A stretch of 64,000 nt of DNA, from contig NZ_JALHAP010000076.1 in NCBI RefSeq assembly GCF_025215095.1, forward strand, positions 215,319 through 279,318, read 5' to 3'. The first letter of the stretch is position 1; the number at the start of each line of letters is the position of its first letter. The notes beneath the pieces were generated by a model. That model did not search any database and was not told where the DNA came from. It saw only the letters and a list, made by a program, of their open reading frames with translations. Origin of the DNA: Dryocola boscaweniae (GTDB lineage Bacteria > Pseudomonadota > Gammaproteobacteria > Enterobacterales > Enterobacteriaceae). The translations under genes and the position numbers were made by a program. Positions 22,304-33,543 of the stretch are shown here, piece by piece.

Positions 22304-23431
22304 TCAGGGCATATGCGACAAACGTAAATACTCCTCGCTTTGCATTTCCTGCAGGCGCGAAAGGCAGCGCTGGAACTCGAATTTTAGCCTTTCACCTTGA
22401 TAAATATTGAATAATGGCGCTTGTGCAGAAACCGCAAGCTTTACATGGCGTTCGTAAAATTCATCCACCAGGGCAATAAAACGTCTGGCTTCGTTTTCAT
22501 TCATCACCGTCATGACCGGAACGTTGAACAGCATAACCGTATGGAAGAGACGCGATAAGGCGATGTAATCATGCTGGCTGCGGGCATCCACACACAGCGT
22601 TGTGTAATCCACCGCCAGTGTTTGGTTCGCCGTGCCGAGTGTGGCAAGCGGGCGATGGTTAATTTCCAGCACCGGTTCGCCCTCTCGCGATATTCCCGCA
22701 AGCGCCGTATACAATTTCTCCATTTGCTGCGTGGTTTCTTCGTTGAGCGGAGAAAGCCAGAGATGCGCCTGCGTCAGCGTGCGCAAACGGTAATCAATGC
22801 CCGCATCCACATTCATTACGTCACAATGCCGTTTTATCGCTTCGATAGCGGGCATAAATCGCGAACGTTGCAGGCCGTTGCGATAAAGCTCATCAGGTGG
22901 AATGTTCGAAGTGGCAACCAAAGTGATGCCGCGGGCAAACAGCGCTTTCATTAATGTGCCAAGCAGCATGGCGTCGGTAATGTCCGAAACAAAGAATTCG
23001 TCGAAGCACAGAATATCTGTTTCGGCTTTAAAACCATCTGCGACGATTTCAAGCGGATCGCTGTGCCCCTGCAACTGAGTAAGTTCTTCGTGCACGCGCA
23101 GCATAAAGCGGTGGAAGTGCAGCCGCATCTTGCGTCGGCCAGGTAAACTCTGAAAGAACAAATCCATAAGCCAGGTCTTGCCGCGCCCTACTCCGCCCCA
23201 CATATACAGCCCGCGCACAGGTTCATTAGTGACTGGCGCGTTGCGTTTTCCGAGCAGCTTGCCAAACTTCGCCATCAATCCGCTGCCTTCAACTGGCGCA
23301 GAGTTTTTATTTGTAAGCTCATGATAAATAGCTTCAAGACGTGTTACGGCTTCACGCTGGACGTCATCGGGCTGGTAGCTGCCCGCAGCCAGAGCCTGTT
23401 GGTAGCGCGATGTGGGGGAGAGATTTTGCAT
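22304..23431 (-). CDS. zapE: cell division AAA+ ATPase ZapE
   Basis: A 375-residue AFG1-like ATPase. In E. coli it joins the Z-ring under stress and destabilises FtsZ polymers in vitro. The Walker A motif is GGVGRGKT (79-86) and the Walker B is LCFDEFFVSD near 150. Sensor-like TSNIPPDELYRNGLQR follows. Length agrees with E. coli. It is divergent from zapG across 178 bases, so two division-linked genes share this control region. Confidence 0.95.
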   Translation of the reverse strand: MQNLSPTSRYQQALAAGSYQPDDVQREAVTRLEAIYHELTNKNSAPVEGSGLMAKFGKLLGKRNAPVTNEPVRGLYMWGGVGRGKTWLMDLFFQSLPGRRKMRLHFHRFMLRVHEELTQLQGHSDPLEIVADGFKAETDILCFDEFFVSDITDAMLLGTLMKALFARGITLVATSNIPPDELYRNGLQRSRFMPAIEAIKRHCDVMNVDAGIDYRLRTLTQAHLWLSPLNEETTQQMEKLYTALAGISREGEPVLEINHRPLATLGTANQTLAVDYTTLCVDARSQHDYIALSRLFHTVMLFNVPVMTVMNENEARRFIALVDEFYERHVKLAVSAQAPLFNIYQGERLKFEFQRCLSRLQEMQSEEYLRLSHMP

Positions 23432-23609
23432 GGTATTATGGTGATCCCTTAAAAATCGTATTGCCGTTTACTGATGGTCTTTAAGTACGGATGTCGAAAA
23501 AAAGGTCGTTCTACCCTAAGCGATGCTGCGTCAGGATTCCACTTCTCTTAGGTTAGCGGTTATAGTGGCTACATTACCCTACGGATTCACAAGATAACGG
23601 GAGAAGTTC

Positions 23610-24011
23610 ATGACCTGGGAATATGCGCTAATTGGGTTAGTTGTCGGGATTATCATTGGTGCCGTCGCTATGCGTTTTGGCAACCGCAAATTGCGTCAGC
23701 AGCAGGCTTTACAGTATGAGCTTGAGAAAAACAAAGCGGAGCTTGAAGAATACCGCGAAGAGCTGGTCAGCCACTTTGCCCACAGCGCGGAGCTGCTTGA
23801 TAACATGGCGCACGACTATCGCCAGCTTTATCAGCATATGGCGAAAAGCTCCAGCAGCCTGTTGCCTGAGCTCTCAGCCGAAGCCAATCCTTTCCGCAAC
23901 CGTCTGGCTGAGTCCGAAGCCGGTAACGATCAGGCACCGGTGCAAATGCCGCGCGACTATTCGGAAGGCGCGTCAGGATTACTGCGTACCGAGCGTGCAA
24001 AACGCGATTAA
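23610..24011 (+). CDS. zapG: envelope biogenesis and division protein ZapG (YhcB)
   Basis: A 133-residue DUF1043 inner-membrane protein. One N-terminal transmembrane helix (about 4-22) is followed by a long coiled coil (about 28-90) and a disordered tail. E. coli YhcB is needed for normal envelope growth, shape and division and contacts both divisome and elongasome proteins. ATG 23610 has GGGAGAAG upstream. Confidence 0.94.
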   Translation: MTWEYALIGLVVGIIIGAVAMRFGNRKLRQQQALQYELEKNKAELEEYREELVSHFAHSAELLDNMAHDYRQLYQHMAKSSSSLLPELSAEANPFRNRLAESEAGNDQAPVQMPRDYSEGASGLLRTERAKRD

Positions 24012-24034
24012 TCTCAGTTGTAAGATTTTTTTCC

Positions 24035-24057
24035 TGGGGCACGCGTTTCGTGCCCCA
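24035..24057 (+). terminator. hairpin after zapG
   Basis: A nine-base-pair stem, TGGGGCACG/CGTGCCCCA, lies 24 bases after the stop. No T-run follows on the plus strand (a T-run precedes it), so it is an atypical terminator or an RNA-stabilising stem. Confidence 0.45.
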
Positions 24058-24191
24058 AATCTCCTCTCGCCACAGCTATCATTTAATAATCTCTGCACAT
24101 CCAACAACAACATTGTTACCCGGCTGATATTTCAATAACATCGGAGTGTTATCGGGTTTTCCTTTTTCCAGGTCACGAGAGCAAGCCATCA

Positions 24192-25562
24192 ATGAAGAAA
24201 AAAACACGGTTATTGAGTGCGTTAGCGTTAAGTGTCGGGTTAGCTCTGAGCGCATCACCTTTTGCAGTTGCCGCGATCCCTTCACAGGTTCCCGGCCAGG
24301 CTGCATTGCCAAGTCTGGCCCCGATGCTGGAAAAGGTTTTGCCTGCCGTGGTGAGCGTTCAGGTTGAAGGCACGGCTGCCGCACCCACGCAAAAAGTCCC
24401 GGAAGAGTTTAAAAAATTCTTCGGCGATGACCTTCCTCCTTCTGAATCACAGCCTTTTGAGGGCCTGGGTTCCGGCGTGATTATTAACGCAGCCAAAGGG
24501 TATGTGCTTACTAACAATCACGTGATAAGCCATGCAGAAAAAATCAGCGTACAGCTTAATGACGGGCGCGAGTTTGAGGCCAAATTAATTGGCGGCGACG
24601 ATCAGAGCGATATCGCGCTTATTCAGTTGCAAAACGCGACAGGTCTTACGCAAATCGCCGTGGCCGACTCGGATAAATTGCGTGTGGGTGATTTCGCCGT
24701 TGCTGTTGGGAATCCATTTGGGCTTGGCCAAACCGCTACGTCAGGAATTGTCTCAGCTTTAGGCCGCAGCGGGCTAAATCTGGAAGGGCTGGAAAACTTT
24801 ATTCAGACGGATGCTTCCATCAACCGGGGCAACTCCGGCGGCGCATTGCTTAACCTCAACGGTGAGCTGATTGGCATTAACACCGCCATTCTCGCGCCGA
24901 GCGGCGGCAGCGTCGGTATTGGCTTTGCGATCCCGAGCAATATGGCTCAGACGCTGGCCAAACAACTGATGGAGTTCGGTGAAATCAAACGCGGCCTGCT
25001 GGGTATTAAAGGCACCGAAATGAGCGCCGATATTGCCAAAGCGTTTAATCTCACCACCCAGCGCGGTGCATTCGTCAGCGAAGTTCTGCCGCAGTCCGGA
25101 TCGGCGAAAGCTGGCGTGAAGGCGGGCGATATCATTACCAGCCTCAACGGTAATCCGCTAAATAGCTTTGCGGAGCTGCGTGCAAAAATCGCCACCACAG
25201 AACCTGGTACGGTGGTGAAACTGGGCCTGCTGCGTGACGGTAAGCCGCTGGAAGTGAGCGTAACGCTTGATAAAAGCACCGCGTCATCGGCTAATGCAGA
25301 ACTGATTATCCCTGCGCTTCAGGGGGCGTCGCTAAGCGATGGCCAGCTTAAAGACGGCGCTAAAGGCGTGAAGCTCGACAGCGTAGAAAAAGGCACGCCA
25401 GCCGCGCAAATTGGGCTGCATAAAGATGATGTAATCATTGGTATCAACCGTGAACGCATCCGCTCCATTGCGGAAATGCGTAAACTGCTGGAAAGCAAGC
25501 CGCCGGTAATCGCCCTGCACGTCGTGCGTGGCGAGGATAGCCTCTATTTGTTATTGCGTTAA
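24192..25562 (+). CDS. degQ: periplasmic serine protease DegQ
   Basis: A 456-residue HtrA protease and chaperone for misfolded periplasmic proteins. A signal peptide covers about 1-27. The catalytic triad is His110 (TNNHVI), Asp140 (QSDIAL) and Ser215 (GNSGGAL). Two PDZ domains follow (about 257-350 and 365-450). The loop LA is short relative to DegP, supporting DegQ. degS lies 87 bases downstream. Confidence 0.97.
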   Translation: MKKKTRLLSALALSVGLALSASPFAVAAIPSQVPGQAALPSLAPMLEKVLPAVVSVQVEGTAAAPTQKVPEEFKKFFGDDLPPSESQPFEGLGSGVIINAAKGYVLTNNHVISHAEKISVQLNDGREFEAKLIGGDDQSDIALIQLQNATGLTQIAVADSDKLRVGDFAVAVGNPFGLGQTATSGIVSALGRSGLNLEGLENFIQTDASINRGNSGGALLNLNGELIGINTAILAPSGGSVGIGFAIPSNMAQTLAKQLMEFGEIKRGLLGIKGTEMSADIAKAFNLTTQRGAFVSEVLPQSGSAKAGVKAGDIITSLNGNPLNSFAELRAKIATTEPGTVVKLGLLRDGKPLEVSVTLDKSTASSANAELIIPALQGASLSDGQLKDGAKGVKLDSVEKGTPAAQIGLHKDDVIIGINRERIRSIAEMRKLLESKPPVIALHVVRGEDSLYLLLR

Positions 25563-25571
25563 TTTGGTCAG

Positions 25572-25603
25572 TAATCGGACATCGCGAGTGCGGTGTCCGA
25601 TTA
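25572..25603 (+). terminator. stem-loop between degQ and degS
   Basis: TAATCGGACA and TGTCCGATTA form a perfect ten-base-pair stem right after degQ. No T-run follows. It may attenuate read-through from degQ into degS or protect the degQ 3' end. Confidence 0.45.
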
Positions 25604-25649
25604 ACTCATGCTATTCTGCGTTCGTTTTCTCACTGACTGATTTAAACCC

Positions 25650-26717
25650 ATGTTTCTGAAGATTTTACGATCGGTTGCGATCGGCCTGATTGTGGCGGGT
25701 ATTTTGTTGGTATCTTTACCTTCATTACGCCAGAAAATCGCGCCGCTGGCACCTTCGAAGTTTGACAGTGCCGATGAAACACCGCTGAGCTATAACATCG
25801 CGGTGCGCCGTGCTGCGCCTGCCGTAGTGAACGTCTACAACCGTAGCGTGGGGAGCAACGCTCAGAATCAGCTTGAAATAAAAACCCTCGGCTCCGGGGT
25901 AATTATGGATGACCGCGGTTACATCATTACCAATAAGCATGTGATTAACAACGCCGAGCAAATCATCGTCGCCCTGCAGGATGGCCGCGTCTTCGAAGCG
26001 TTGCTGGTCGGCTCCGATAACCTCACCGATCTGGCCGTGTTAAAAATTAACGCAACCGGTCTGCCTATCATTCCCATTAACAGTAAGCGCCTGCCTCATA
26101 TTGGCGATGTAGTTATGGCAATCGGCAACCCCTATAACCTTGGGCAAACCATTACACAGGGCATTATCAGCGCAACGGGGCGTATTGGCCTGAGCCCTTC
26201 CGGTCGCCAGTCTTTCCTGCAGACCGACGCCTCCATCAATCACGGTAACTCCGGCGGCGCACTGGTGAACTCGCTTGGTGAGCTGATGGGCATCAACACA
26301 CTCTCCTTTGATAAGAGTAATGATGGTGAGACTCCCGAAGGTATCGGTTTTGCGATTCCAACCCAGTTGGCGACTAAAATCATGGATAAGCTCATCCGGG
26401 ACGGCCGAGTCATTCGTGGTTATATTGGCATTGGCGGACGCGAGATAACTCCTCTGCATGGCCCGGCAACCGGCATCGACCAAATTCAGGGAATCATTGT
26501 TAATGAGGTATCCCCGGATGGCCCGGCGGCTAAAGCGGGCATTCAGGTAAATGACGTGATTGTTTCGGTGAATCATAAACCGGCTATCTCTGCCCTTGAG
26601 ACGATGGACCAGGTAGCAGAAATTCGCCCGGGTTCGGTAATACCGGTGGAAGTCATGCGCGAGGACAAGAAGCTCACGATGCAGGTGACCATTCAGGAAT
26701 ACCCAGCAGGCAATTGA
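25650..26717 (+). CDS. degS: site-1 protease of the sigma-E pathway, DegS
   Basis: A 355-residue inner-membrane-anchored serine protease. On sensing unfolded outer-membrane proteins through its PDZ domain, it cleaves the anti-sigma factor RseA. One transmembrane helix lies at about 7-25. The triad is His97 (TNKHVI), Asp127 (LTDLAV) and Ser201 (GNSGGAL), followed by a single PDZ domain (about 255-345). Length equals E. coli DegS. Confidence 0.97.
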   Translation: MFLKILRSVAIGLIVAGILLVSLPSLRQKIAPLAPSKFDSADETPLSYNIAVRRAAPAVVNVYNRSVGSNAQNQLEIKTLGSGVIMDDRGYIITNKHVINNAEQIIVALQDGRVFEALLVGSDNLTDLAVLKINATGLPIIPINSKRLPHIGDVVMAIGNPYNLGQTITQGIISATGRIGLSPSGRQSFLQTDASINHGNSGGALVNSLGELMGINTLSFDKSNDGETPEGIGFAIPTQLATKIMDKLIRDGRVIRGYIGIGGREITPLHGPATGIDQIQGIIVNEVSPDGPAAKAGIQVNDVIVSVNHKPAISALETMDQVAEIRPGSVIPVEVMREDKKLTMQVTIQEYPAGN

Positions 26718-26727
26718 TTTCCGACAT

Positions 26728-26759
26728 AAAAAAACCGGAACATTTGTTCCGGTTTTTTT
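26728..26759. terminator. bidirectional terminator between degS and mdh
   Basis: AACCGGAACA/TGTTCCGGTT is flanked by a run of As on one side and seven Ts on the other, so it can end both degS (plus) and mdh (minus) transcripts. Confidence 0.9.
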
Positions 26760-26781
26760 CATCTATCAGATACCAAGCCGA

Positions 26782-28624
<1,843 letters not shown>

Positions 28625-29008
28625 GCTTTACCCCTGCCCTACCCGTCATCGTCGTGGCGGGTAATTCTCCTTTTATTCTCCTTCACCTGCGCAATCACCC
28701 GCTTCGCTACATCCCGACAGCAGATATCTCTGACAATATATTCGTTGGATCATGATTTGTTCTGTCAAAGACCGCACAAATAATCAAAGCCGTTTATGTA
28801 TATGATTTTACTTATATTTAACAAAAAAATCGCAATAAATAACCATTTTTAATAACTAAACGTAATAAAAAATTATTCTATTAACGTAAAGTTTCATTGT
28901 GAATTGTTAGCAGGGTATTAATTTTTACCGTTACTAGTGTATACTTGATTTTGTGATGAGGGTCACGAAACGATGGCCCAAACAAAAGAATACGACGAGG
29001 TAAAAATT
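28625..29008. other. argR to yhcN-like spacer (384 bases)
   Basis: A weak hairpin, TACCCG/CGGGTA (28640-28663), follows argR and may terminate it. The rest (about 28720-28950) is strongly AT-rich. A TATACT hexamer at 28940-28945 is a possible -10 for the yhcN pair. No coding signal was found. Confidence 0.5.
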
Positions 29009-29272
29009 ATGAATATGAAAAACGCTGTAGTTACCGCAAGCCTGCTATCTATGCTTTCCTTCGGCGCTTTTGCTGCCACTTCCATCAACGCTGACCAGGC
29101 ACAAGGCCTGCAATCAGTTGGCACCGTATCCGTAAGCGGTATCGGTAGTTCGCCAATGGATATGCATCAGAAGCTGGTTAAAAAAGCCGATCGGGAAGGC
29201 GCTTCTTCTTATCGCATCACCGAAGCGCGTTCCGGCGATCAATGGCACGCAACGGCTGAGCTGTATAAATAA
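29009..29272 (+). CDS. YhcN/BhsA-family small periplasmic protein, first copy
   Basis: An 87-residue secreted protein of the YdgH/BhsA/McbA (DUF1471) family. The signal peptide ends near residue 23 (SFGAFA). The mature part holds the family pattern GTVSVSGIGSSPMDM and ends ITEARSGDQWHATAELYK. The frame is open to 28973, but ATG 29009 (or 29015, MKNAVV) places GAGG upstream and gives a normal signal peptide. E. coli YhcN responds to acid and peroxide stress. A paralogue follows after 123 bases; E. coli K-12 has one copy here. Confidence 0.85.
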   Translation: MNMKNAVVTASLLSMLSFGAFAATSINADQAQGLQSVGTVSVSGIGSSPMDMHQKLVKKADREGASSYRITEARSGDQWHATAELYK

Positions 29273-29395
29273 CACTCGGTGATATAAGCAAGTCCGAAAG
29301 AATTAAGAAACGACAATCTCACTCAGCGACCCCAAGAACAAAAATCGACATTTAGCCCTTCCGGTCGTTGGGAAAAATATTCAGGAGTAGACATC

Positions 29396-29662
29396 ATGAA
29401 AACCAAATTAACCATCGCAGCACTTAGCCTTCTGTCCGTTCTCTCTTTTGGCGCTAATGCAGCAGCGCAACAAATCTCCAGCGAACAGGCGCAAGGTATG
29501 CAGCCTATGGGCAGCATCTCCGTAAGCCAGGTCGGCAGCGCGCCTATGGATATGCGTCATGAATTATCACAGAAAGCGGCAGAGAAAGGCGCTTCAGCTT
29601 ATCGCATCACCGAAGCGCGTACCGGTGATCAATGGCACGCCACCGCTGAACTGTATAAATAA
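29396..29662 (+). CDS. yhcN: YhcN-family small periplasmic protein, second copy
   Basis: An 88-residue DUF1471 protein with signal peptide to about residue 23 (SFGANAAA). It ends ITEARTGDQWHATAELYK, nearly identical to the upstream copy, while the N-terminal halves of the mature proteins differ more. CAGGAG lies upstream of ATG 29396. Position directly before yhcO makes it the likely positional counterpart of E. coli yhcN, but either copy could be. A terminator closes the pair. Confidence 0.88.
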   Translation: MKTKLTIAALSLLSVLSFGANAAAQQISSEQAQGMQPMGSISVSQVGSAPMDMRHELSQKAAEKGASAYRITEARTGDQWHATAELYK

Positions 29663-29687
29663 ACCCTCGTCGTCGTCCGACGACCTT

Positions 29688-29712
29688 GCCCCCGCTCGCC
29701 GGGGGCTTTTTT
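29688..29712 (+). terminator. terminator after yhcN
   Basis: GCCCCCG/CGGGGGC with loop CTCGC is followed by six Ts, a strong rho-independent terminator for the two YhcN genes. Confidence 0.9.
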
Positions 29713-29719
29713 ATGCCTT

Positions 29720-29992
29720 TTAGTTACGAATATTAAAGCGGAGCTGTCCTTCAAGTTCTTCTTCCGCTTCATCAAACAGCAGGATCAACGCGCCATAACG
29801 CCGCCTTTGTAACTCCGGCAGATGAATAAACTCAATCTCCGCCGGGAGAGGTAAACCTCCCCCAACCACTACGTCCCATAAGCTATCGAGATCGTGAATC
29901 TGGTTTTTCTTGAGTGAAAACGCCTGGATAAAGTGGCGATAGAATCCCGGCTGATCTTCTATCTCGTTAAAATCAAAGATATATTTTTTCAT
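29720..29992 (-). CDS. yhcO: barstar-family protein YhcO
   Basis: A 90-residue protein of the barstar (RNase inhibitor) fold, conserved with E. coli YhcO including the acidic C-terminal helix ([16 protein letters not shown]). No barnase-like partner is encoded nearby, so its target is unknown. ATG 29992 gives the E. coli length; GGAG abuts this ATG, and a TTG five codons upstream (30007) is a possible alternative start. Confidence 0.88.
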   Translation of the reverse strand: MKKYIFDFNEIEDQPGFYRHFIQAFSLKKNQIHDLDSLWDVVVGGGLPLPAEIEFIHLPELQRRRYGALILLFDEAEEELEGQLRFNIRN

Positions 29993-30033
29993 CTCCGGCC
30001 ACCCCAACCAGAATATGCCGCGCCATCGCGAGC

Positions 30034-31488
30034 CTACAGGCCACCGATGTGCAGGGTTTTGACTTCCAGAAACTCATCAAGCCCCAGCACCGATCCTTCA
30101 CGGCCAAGACCGGACTCTTTCACGCCGCCGAACGGCCCAAGTTCAGTCGACACGGCACATTCGTTAATTCCAATCATCCCGCTTTCAAGCGCCTGCGACA
30201 CGCGGAATACGCGTTGCAGATTCTGAGTATAGAAGTAAGCGGCCAGGCCAAACGGGGTATTGTTGGCTCGTCTGACAGCTTCCTCTTCCGTTTTGAAACT
30301 AAAGCATGCCGCCAACGGACCGAAGGTTTCTTCCTGCGCCAGTTTCATCTCGTCATTAGCATTGATAATGACCGTTGGCTGCCAGAAATTGCCTCCCAGA
30401 TCGTGGCTTTTGCCTCCCGTTAGCACCTTACCGCCCCTGGCTAACGCGTCTTCTACATGCTCGCGGACTTTCTCTACGGCAGACTTTTCGATAAGCGGCC
30501 CGACAACCACGCCTTCATCCATACCATTACCGACTTTAAGCGCCTTAACCGCTTCCGCCAGTTTATTGACGAACTGCTCGTAAACCCCTTCCTGGATAAA
30601 GAACCGGTTCACGCTAACGCAGACCTGGCCTGCATTACGGAACTTATTCGCAATCGCGCCTTTTACGGCTTCATCAATATCAGCATCGTCAAACACTATG
30701 TATGGCGCGTTGCCCCCCAGCTCCATCGACACTTTTTTCATGGTCTCAGCGGCGTTACGCACCAGCGTTTTGCCCACGGCGGTGGAACCGGTGAAAGATA
30801 TCTTGCGGACGTCATGGCTTGCCATAATCGCATCGCTGATTTCAGGCGTGTTGCCCGCGACCGCATTAAGGACGCCATCGGGCACCCCAGCTTTTTTCGC
30901 AAGCGTCAGCAAGGCGAAAGCGGAAAGCGGCGTGTTGTTGGCAGGTTTAATCACGCCGGTGCACCCAGCAGCAAGCGCCGGTCCGAGTTTACGGGTCAGC
31001 ATCGCCATCGGGAAATTCCATGGGGTGATAGCCGCCACTACGCCAATCGGTTCCCGCGTCGCGAGAATTCTCGAACCCGGTTTGACGGGAGGGATAATTT
31101 CACCGTTAGCACGCTTCGCCTGCTCGGCAAACCATTGAATAAAGCTTGCCGCGTACTCAACTTCGCCTTCAGCTTCCTTTAGCGGCTTGCCCTGTTCGGT
31201 CGTCATAAGCCGCCCCAGCCAGGTTTTATTTTCAATAATAAGCTGGTACCAGCGATAAAGAATCGTTGAGCGTTCTTTTGCGGTTTTCGCCCGCCATGCA
31301 GGAAAAGCTTTGGCCGCCGCAGCGATAGCTTCTTCGGTCTCTTTCTTACCGGCTTTCGCCACTTTTGCGACTGTTTCACCTGTTGCCGGATTTATTACGT
31401 CGAAGGTGTTCGCGAGGCTGCGCCATTCTCCATTGACCAGATAGCCGGTGCTGAATAATTCACTGTCCTGGAGTGCCTGATTTGTCAT
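30034..31488 (-). CDS. NAD(P)-dependent succinate-semialdehyde dehydrogenase family protein
   Basis: A 484-residue aldehyde dehydrogenase very like GabD, which oxidises succinic semialdehyde to succinate. Catalytic residues are Asn158 (PWNFP), Glu256 (ELGGNAP) and Cys290 (NAGQVC); the NAD(P) loop is FTGSTAVGK. By recall E. coli GabD is clearly homologous but not near-identical, so a related aldehyde substrate is possible. ATG 31488 follows GGAG. It stands alone between the aaeXAB terminator and yhcO, with no gabT or gabP nearby; E. coli has yhcO next to aaeB. Confidence 0.85.
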   Translation of the reverse strand: MTNQALQDSELFSTGYLVNGEWRSLANTFDVINPATGETVAKVAKAGKKETEEAIAAAAKAFPAWRAKTAKERSTILYRWYQLIIENKTWLGRLMTTEQGKPLKEAEGEVEYAASFIQWFAEQAKRANGEIIPPVKPGSRILATREPIGVVAAITPWNFPMAMLTRKLGPALAAGCTGVIKPANNTPLSAFALLTLAKKAGVPDGVLNAVAGNTPEISDAIMASHDVRKISFTGSTAVGKTLVRNAAETMKKVSMELGGNAPYIVFDDADIDEAVKGAIANKFRNAGQVCVSVNRFFIQEGVYEQFVNKLAEAVKALKVGNGMDEGVVVGPLIEKSAVEKVREHVEDALARGGKVLTGGKSHDLGGNFWQPTVIINANDEMKLAQEETFGPLAACFSFKTEEEAVRRANNTPFGLAAYFYTQNLQRVFRVSQALESGMIGINECAVSTELGPFGGVKESGLGREGSVLGLDEFLEVKTLHIGGL

Positions 31489-31534
31489 AATTTTCTCCTG
31501 TGATGAATCGCGCATCCGGTAAGTATAGATACAA

Positions 31535-31559
31535 AAAAGCCGACGCATTGCGTCGGCTC
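31535..31559 (-). terminator. terminator after aaeB
   Basis: AGCCGACGC/GCGTCGGCT with a T6 tail on the minus strand lies 12 bases after the aaeB stop and before the dehydrogenase start. It separates the aaeXAB transcript from the dehydrogenase gene. Confidence 0.88.
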
Positions 31560-31570
31560 TGAGGTTCATC

Positions 31571-33532
31571 TTAAGCGTCTATCAGCGTGTGCTGATATTT
31601 ATGCAGAATATTTGCCAGCCTTTTTACCGGTTCAGTTACCTGCAACGGGGCTTCCCAGATTCGCAGCTTCTCCTGGTAAATATCCAGCTCGCCCAATAGC
31701 TGCTCGAAATGCCTGCGTCGTTTGTCATCATTGGAAGCCGAGATAACTTTGTCTGCGGTATGACGAAGCTTGCGGTGAAAAGCAGACAGATCGGCATTCA
31801 CCGGAATAGGAGCGTCCCGCAGTCTCTGGTGCGCAATAATCAATGTGAGCGCCAGACGATAGCGATCGATATCGCCGGGGAACATATTCAGCAGCAAAAA
31901 AAGCTGCCGGTATAGCGCCGGGAGATGGTTTTCTTTGCGACGGTTGTTATTGGTGGTCAATGCCGAAACCGCAGCCGAGACAAACTGATTAAGCAGCGTA
32001 CGCCCGGTACGCTCTTTAGAATTATCCCGCACCAGCAGAATGACCATCATCGCCAGAAAACAGCCGACGATTTGCCCCAGCGCGCTATCAAGGAAAGTGC
32101 TGAAATGAAACGTCATCGGATTATCCAGCACGATAACGTTAATTGTCCCGGCCAGCGCCCCCATCGAGCCCAGCCGCCGCTTCTGCACCTCAATACCGAT
32201 AAAGAATCCCAGCAGCGCAAGGCTAATACACAGCAGCAGCATGCTTTGCTGAGTGGAAGGAATGATCACCAGAAAATAGAGCGCGCCAAGCGGCAGGGCG
32301 ACCAGCATCCCATACAGGAAATCCAGGGAAACCATTCGCGGATTGGGTAAACGCATAGCAAGCGAAGTCACGACGGCTATCATTACCATCGCCCCGCTAC
32401 CGGATGTCCAGCCGGTCCACAGCCAGAACAGGCAGCCCAGCAGGCAAGAAATCGTCGTACGCCAGAAGTTGATCATCGCGTGGTGACGTTCCGCAGACTG
32501 AACTTTGATCACCACTTCGTCAGTCAGGATCTCTTCTTCTACGGCGCTAATACGCGTGTTGCTTGCCACTCCGCGTTTTAACAGCAAAAAGCGTGTCGCC
32601 GCGCCAGCCCAGGTGCGGATGGTAACAGGAGTATTTTTCTCGCCGGTTGAGGAAATTACACGCCTTAAGACCTTCATTCTTTTATGAACGTCCGCCGCGT
32701 TTTCTACCGGTATTTCAAACAGCATTCTGAATTCAGGCGTGACAAATTCAGGCCGGGTATTCTGAATAAGAAAAGTTTCGCAGGCCTGGGTAATCAGCGT
32801 TAAGGAAAGCGAGTTAATAGCTTTAAGACGGCGGTTTGCCTGGCCCCAGCGCGCGGATTCAATCCTGAGATTGCTGCGCATTCCCTCAAGCGCTGTGGTA
32901 CGGCGGACCATATTGCTCCAGGCTTTATCCACCTCTTCTTTTTCGCCATGCGCAATGCAAAGCTGCATAAGCCGATAATGATCCACCAGCAAATTGTCCA
33001 GCTCGCGGTCGATTTCCTGCTTGATAGAGCGCGGGGAAAAAATCAAATCCGCAAGAATAGCGCAAACGATGCCAATCACGATTTCGCTACAGCGCTCAAC
33101 GGCAAATTGCGGCGTAGTCACCGGGTCCAACTGGATAGTGACAACGATGATTAGCGCCGTGTAACCGGATAAACCCCAGGCATAGGAGTTCTCCACTTTA
33201 ACCAGCGAGGAAATCCAGGTACAAAACCCTGCCCAGATACAGCACACCAGCAGCATGACAACCGGCGCGCGAATCAACGAGGTGATAATAACCAGCGCCG
33301 CGATACAGCCGATAAAGGTGCCGATGATACGCAGCATACCGCGATAGCGAATAGCGCCTGAATATGGCTCACCACCCGCCGCAAACGCAGGACCTGCGGC
33401 AACAATCGCAGCGGTTAATACGGCCCAGCGCGGCGTTTCAAGCTGGAAGTGAAAGCCCACAAACAGGGCCAGCACAATGGCGAACGCCAGCTTGAACGCA
33501 AAGCGCAGATGCAGTCGGGAGATAGAATACAT
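31571..33532 (-). CDS. aaeB: aromatic carboxylic acid efflux pump membrane subunit AaeB
   Basis: A 653-residue inner-membrane protein of the aromatic acid exporter (PET/FUSC) family. It has two blocks of about five to six membrane helices (about 12-160 and 360-500), each followed by a cytoplasmic region. With AaeA it exports p-hydroxybenzoate and similar acids. The near-identical first membrane block ([16 protein letters not shown]) supports the assignment. aaeA lies 11 bases upstream. Confidence 0.95.
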   Translation of the reverse strand: MYSISRLHLRFAFKLAFAIVLALFVGFHFQLETPRWAVLTAAIVAAGPAFAAGGEPYSGAIRYRGMLRIIGTFIGCIAALVIITSLIRAPVVMLLVCCIWAGFCTWISSLVKVENSYAWGLSGYTALIIVVTIQLDPVTTPQFAVERCSEIVIGIVCAILADLIFSPRSIKQEIDRELDNLLVDHYRLMQLCIAHGEKEEVDKAWSNMVRRTTALEGMRSNLRIESARWGQANRRLKAINSLSLTLITQACETFLIQNTRPEFVTPEFRMLFEIPVENAADVHKRMKVLRRVISSTGEKNTPVTIRTWAGAATRFLLLKRGVASNTRISAVEEEILTDEVVIKVQSAERHHAMINFWRTTISCLLGCLFWLWTGWTSGSGAMVMIAVVTSLAMRLPNPRMVSLDFLYGMLVALPLGALYFLVIIPSTQQSMLLLCISLALLGFFIGIEVQKRRLGSMGALAGTINVIVLDNPMTFHFSTFLDSALGQIVGCFLAMMVILLVRDNSKERTGRTLLNQFVSAAVSALTTNNNRRKENHLPALYRQLFLLLNMFPGDIDRYRLALTLIIAHQRLRDAPIPVNADLSAFHRKLRHTADKVISASNDDKRRRHFEQLLGELDIYQEKLRIWEAPLQVTEPVKRLANILHKYQHTLIDA

Positions 33533-33543
33533 AGTCGCCCGGC

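Noticed and set aside
29720..29992. YhcO as the antitoxin of a barnase-type toxin pair.
   Set aside because: The barstar fold is clear, but no ribonuclease-like gene is adjacent; neighbours are the yhcN pair and a dehydrogenase, so a toxin-antitoxin call is unsupported.
30457..31182. A 241-codon plus-strand ORF opposite the dehydrogenase gene.
   Set aside because: Shadow frame; catalytic motifs of the aldehyde dehydrogenase are fully on the minus strand.
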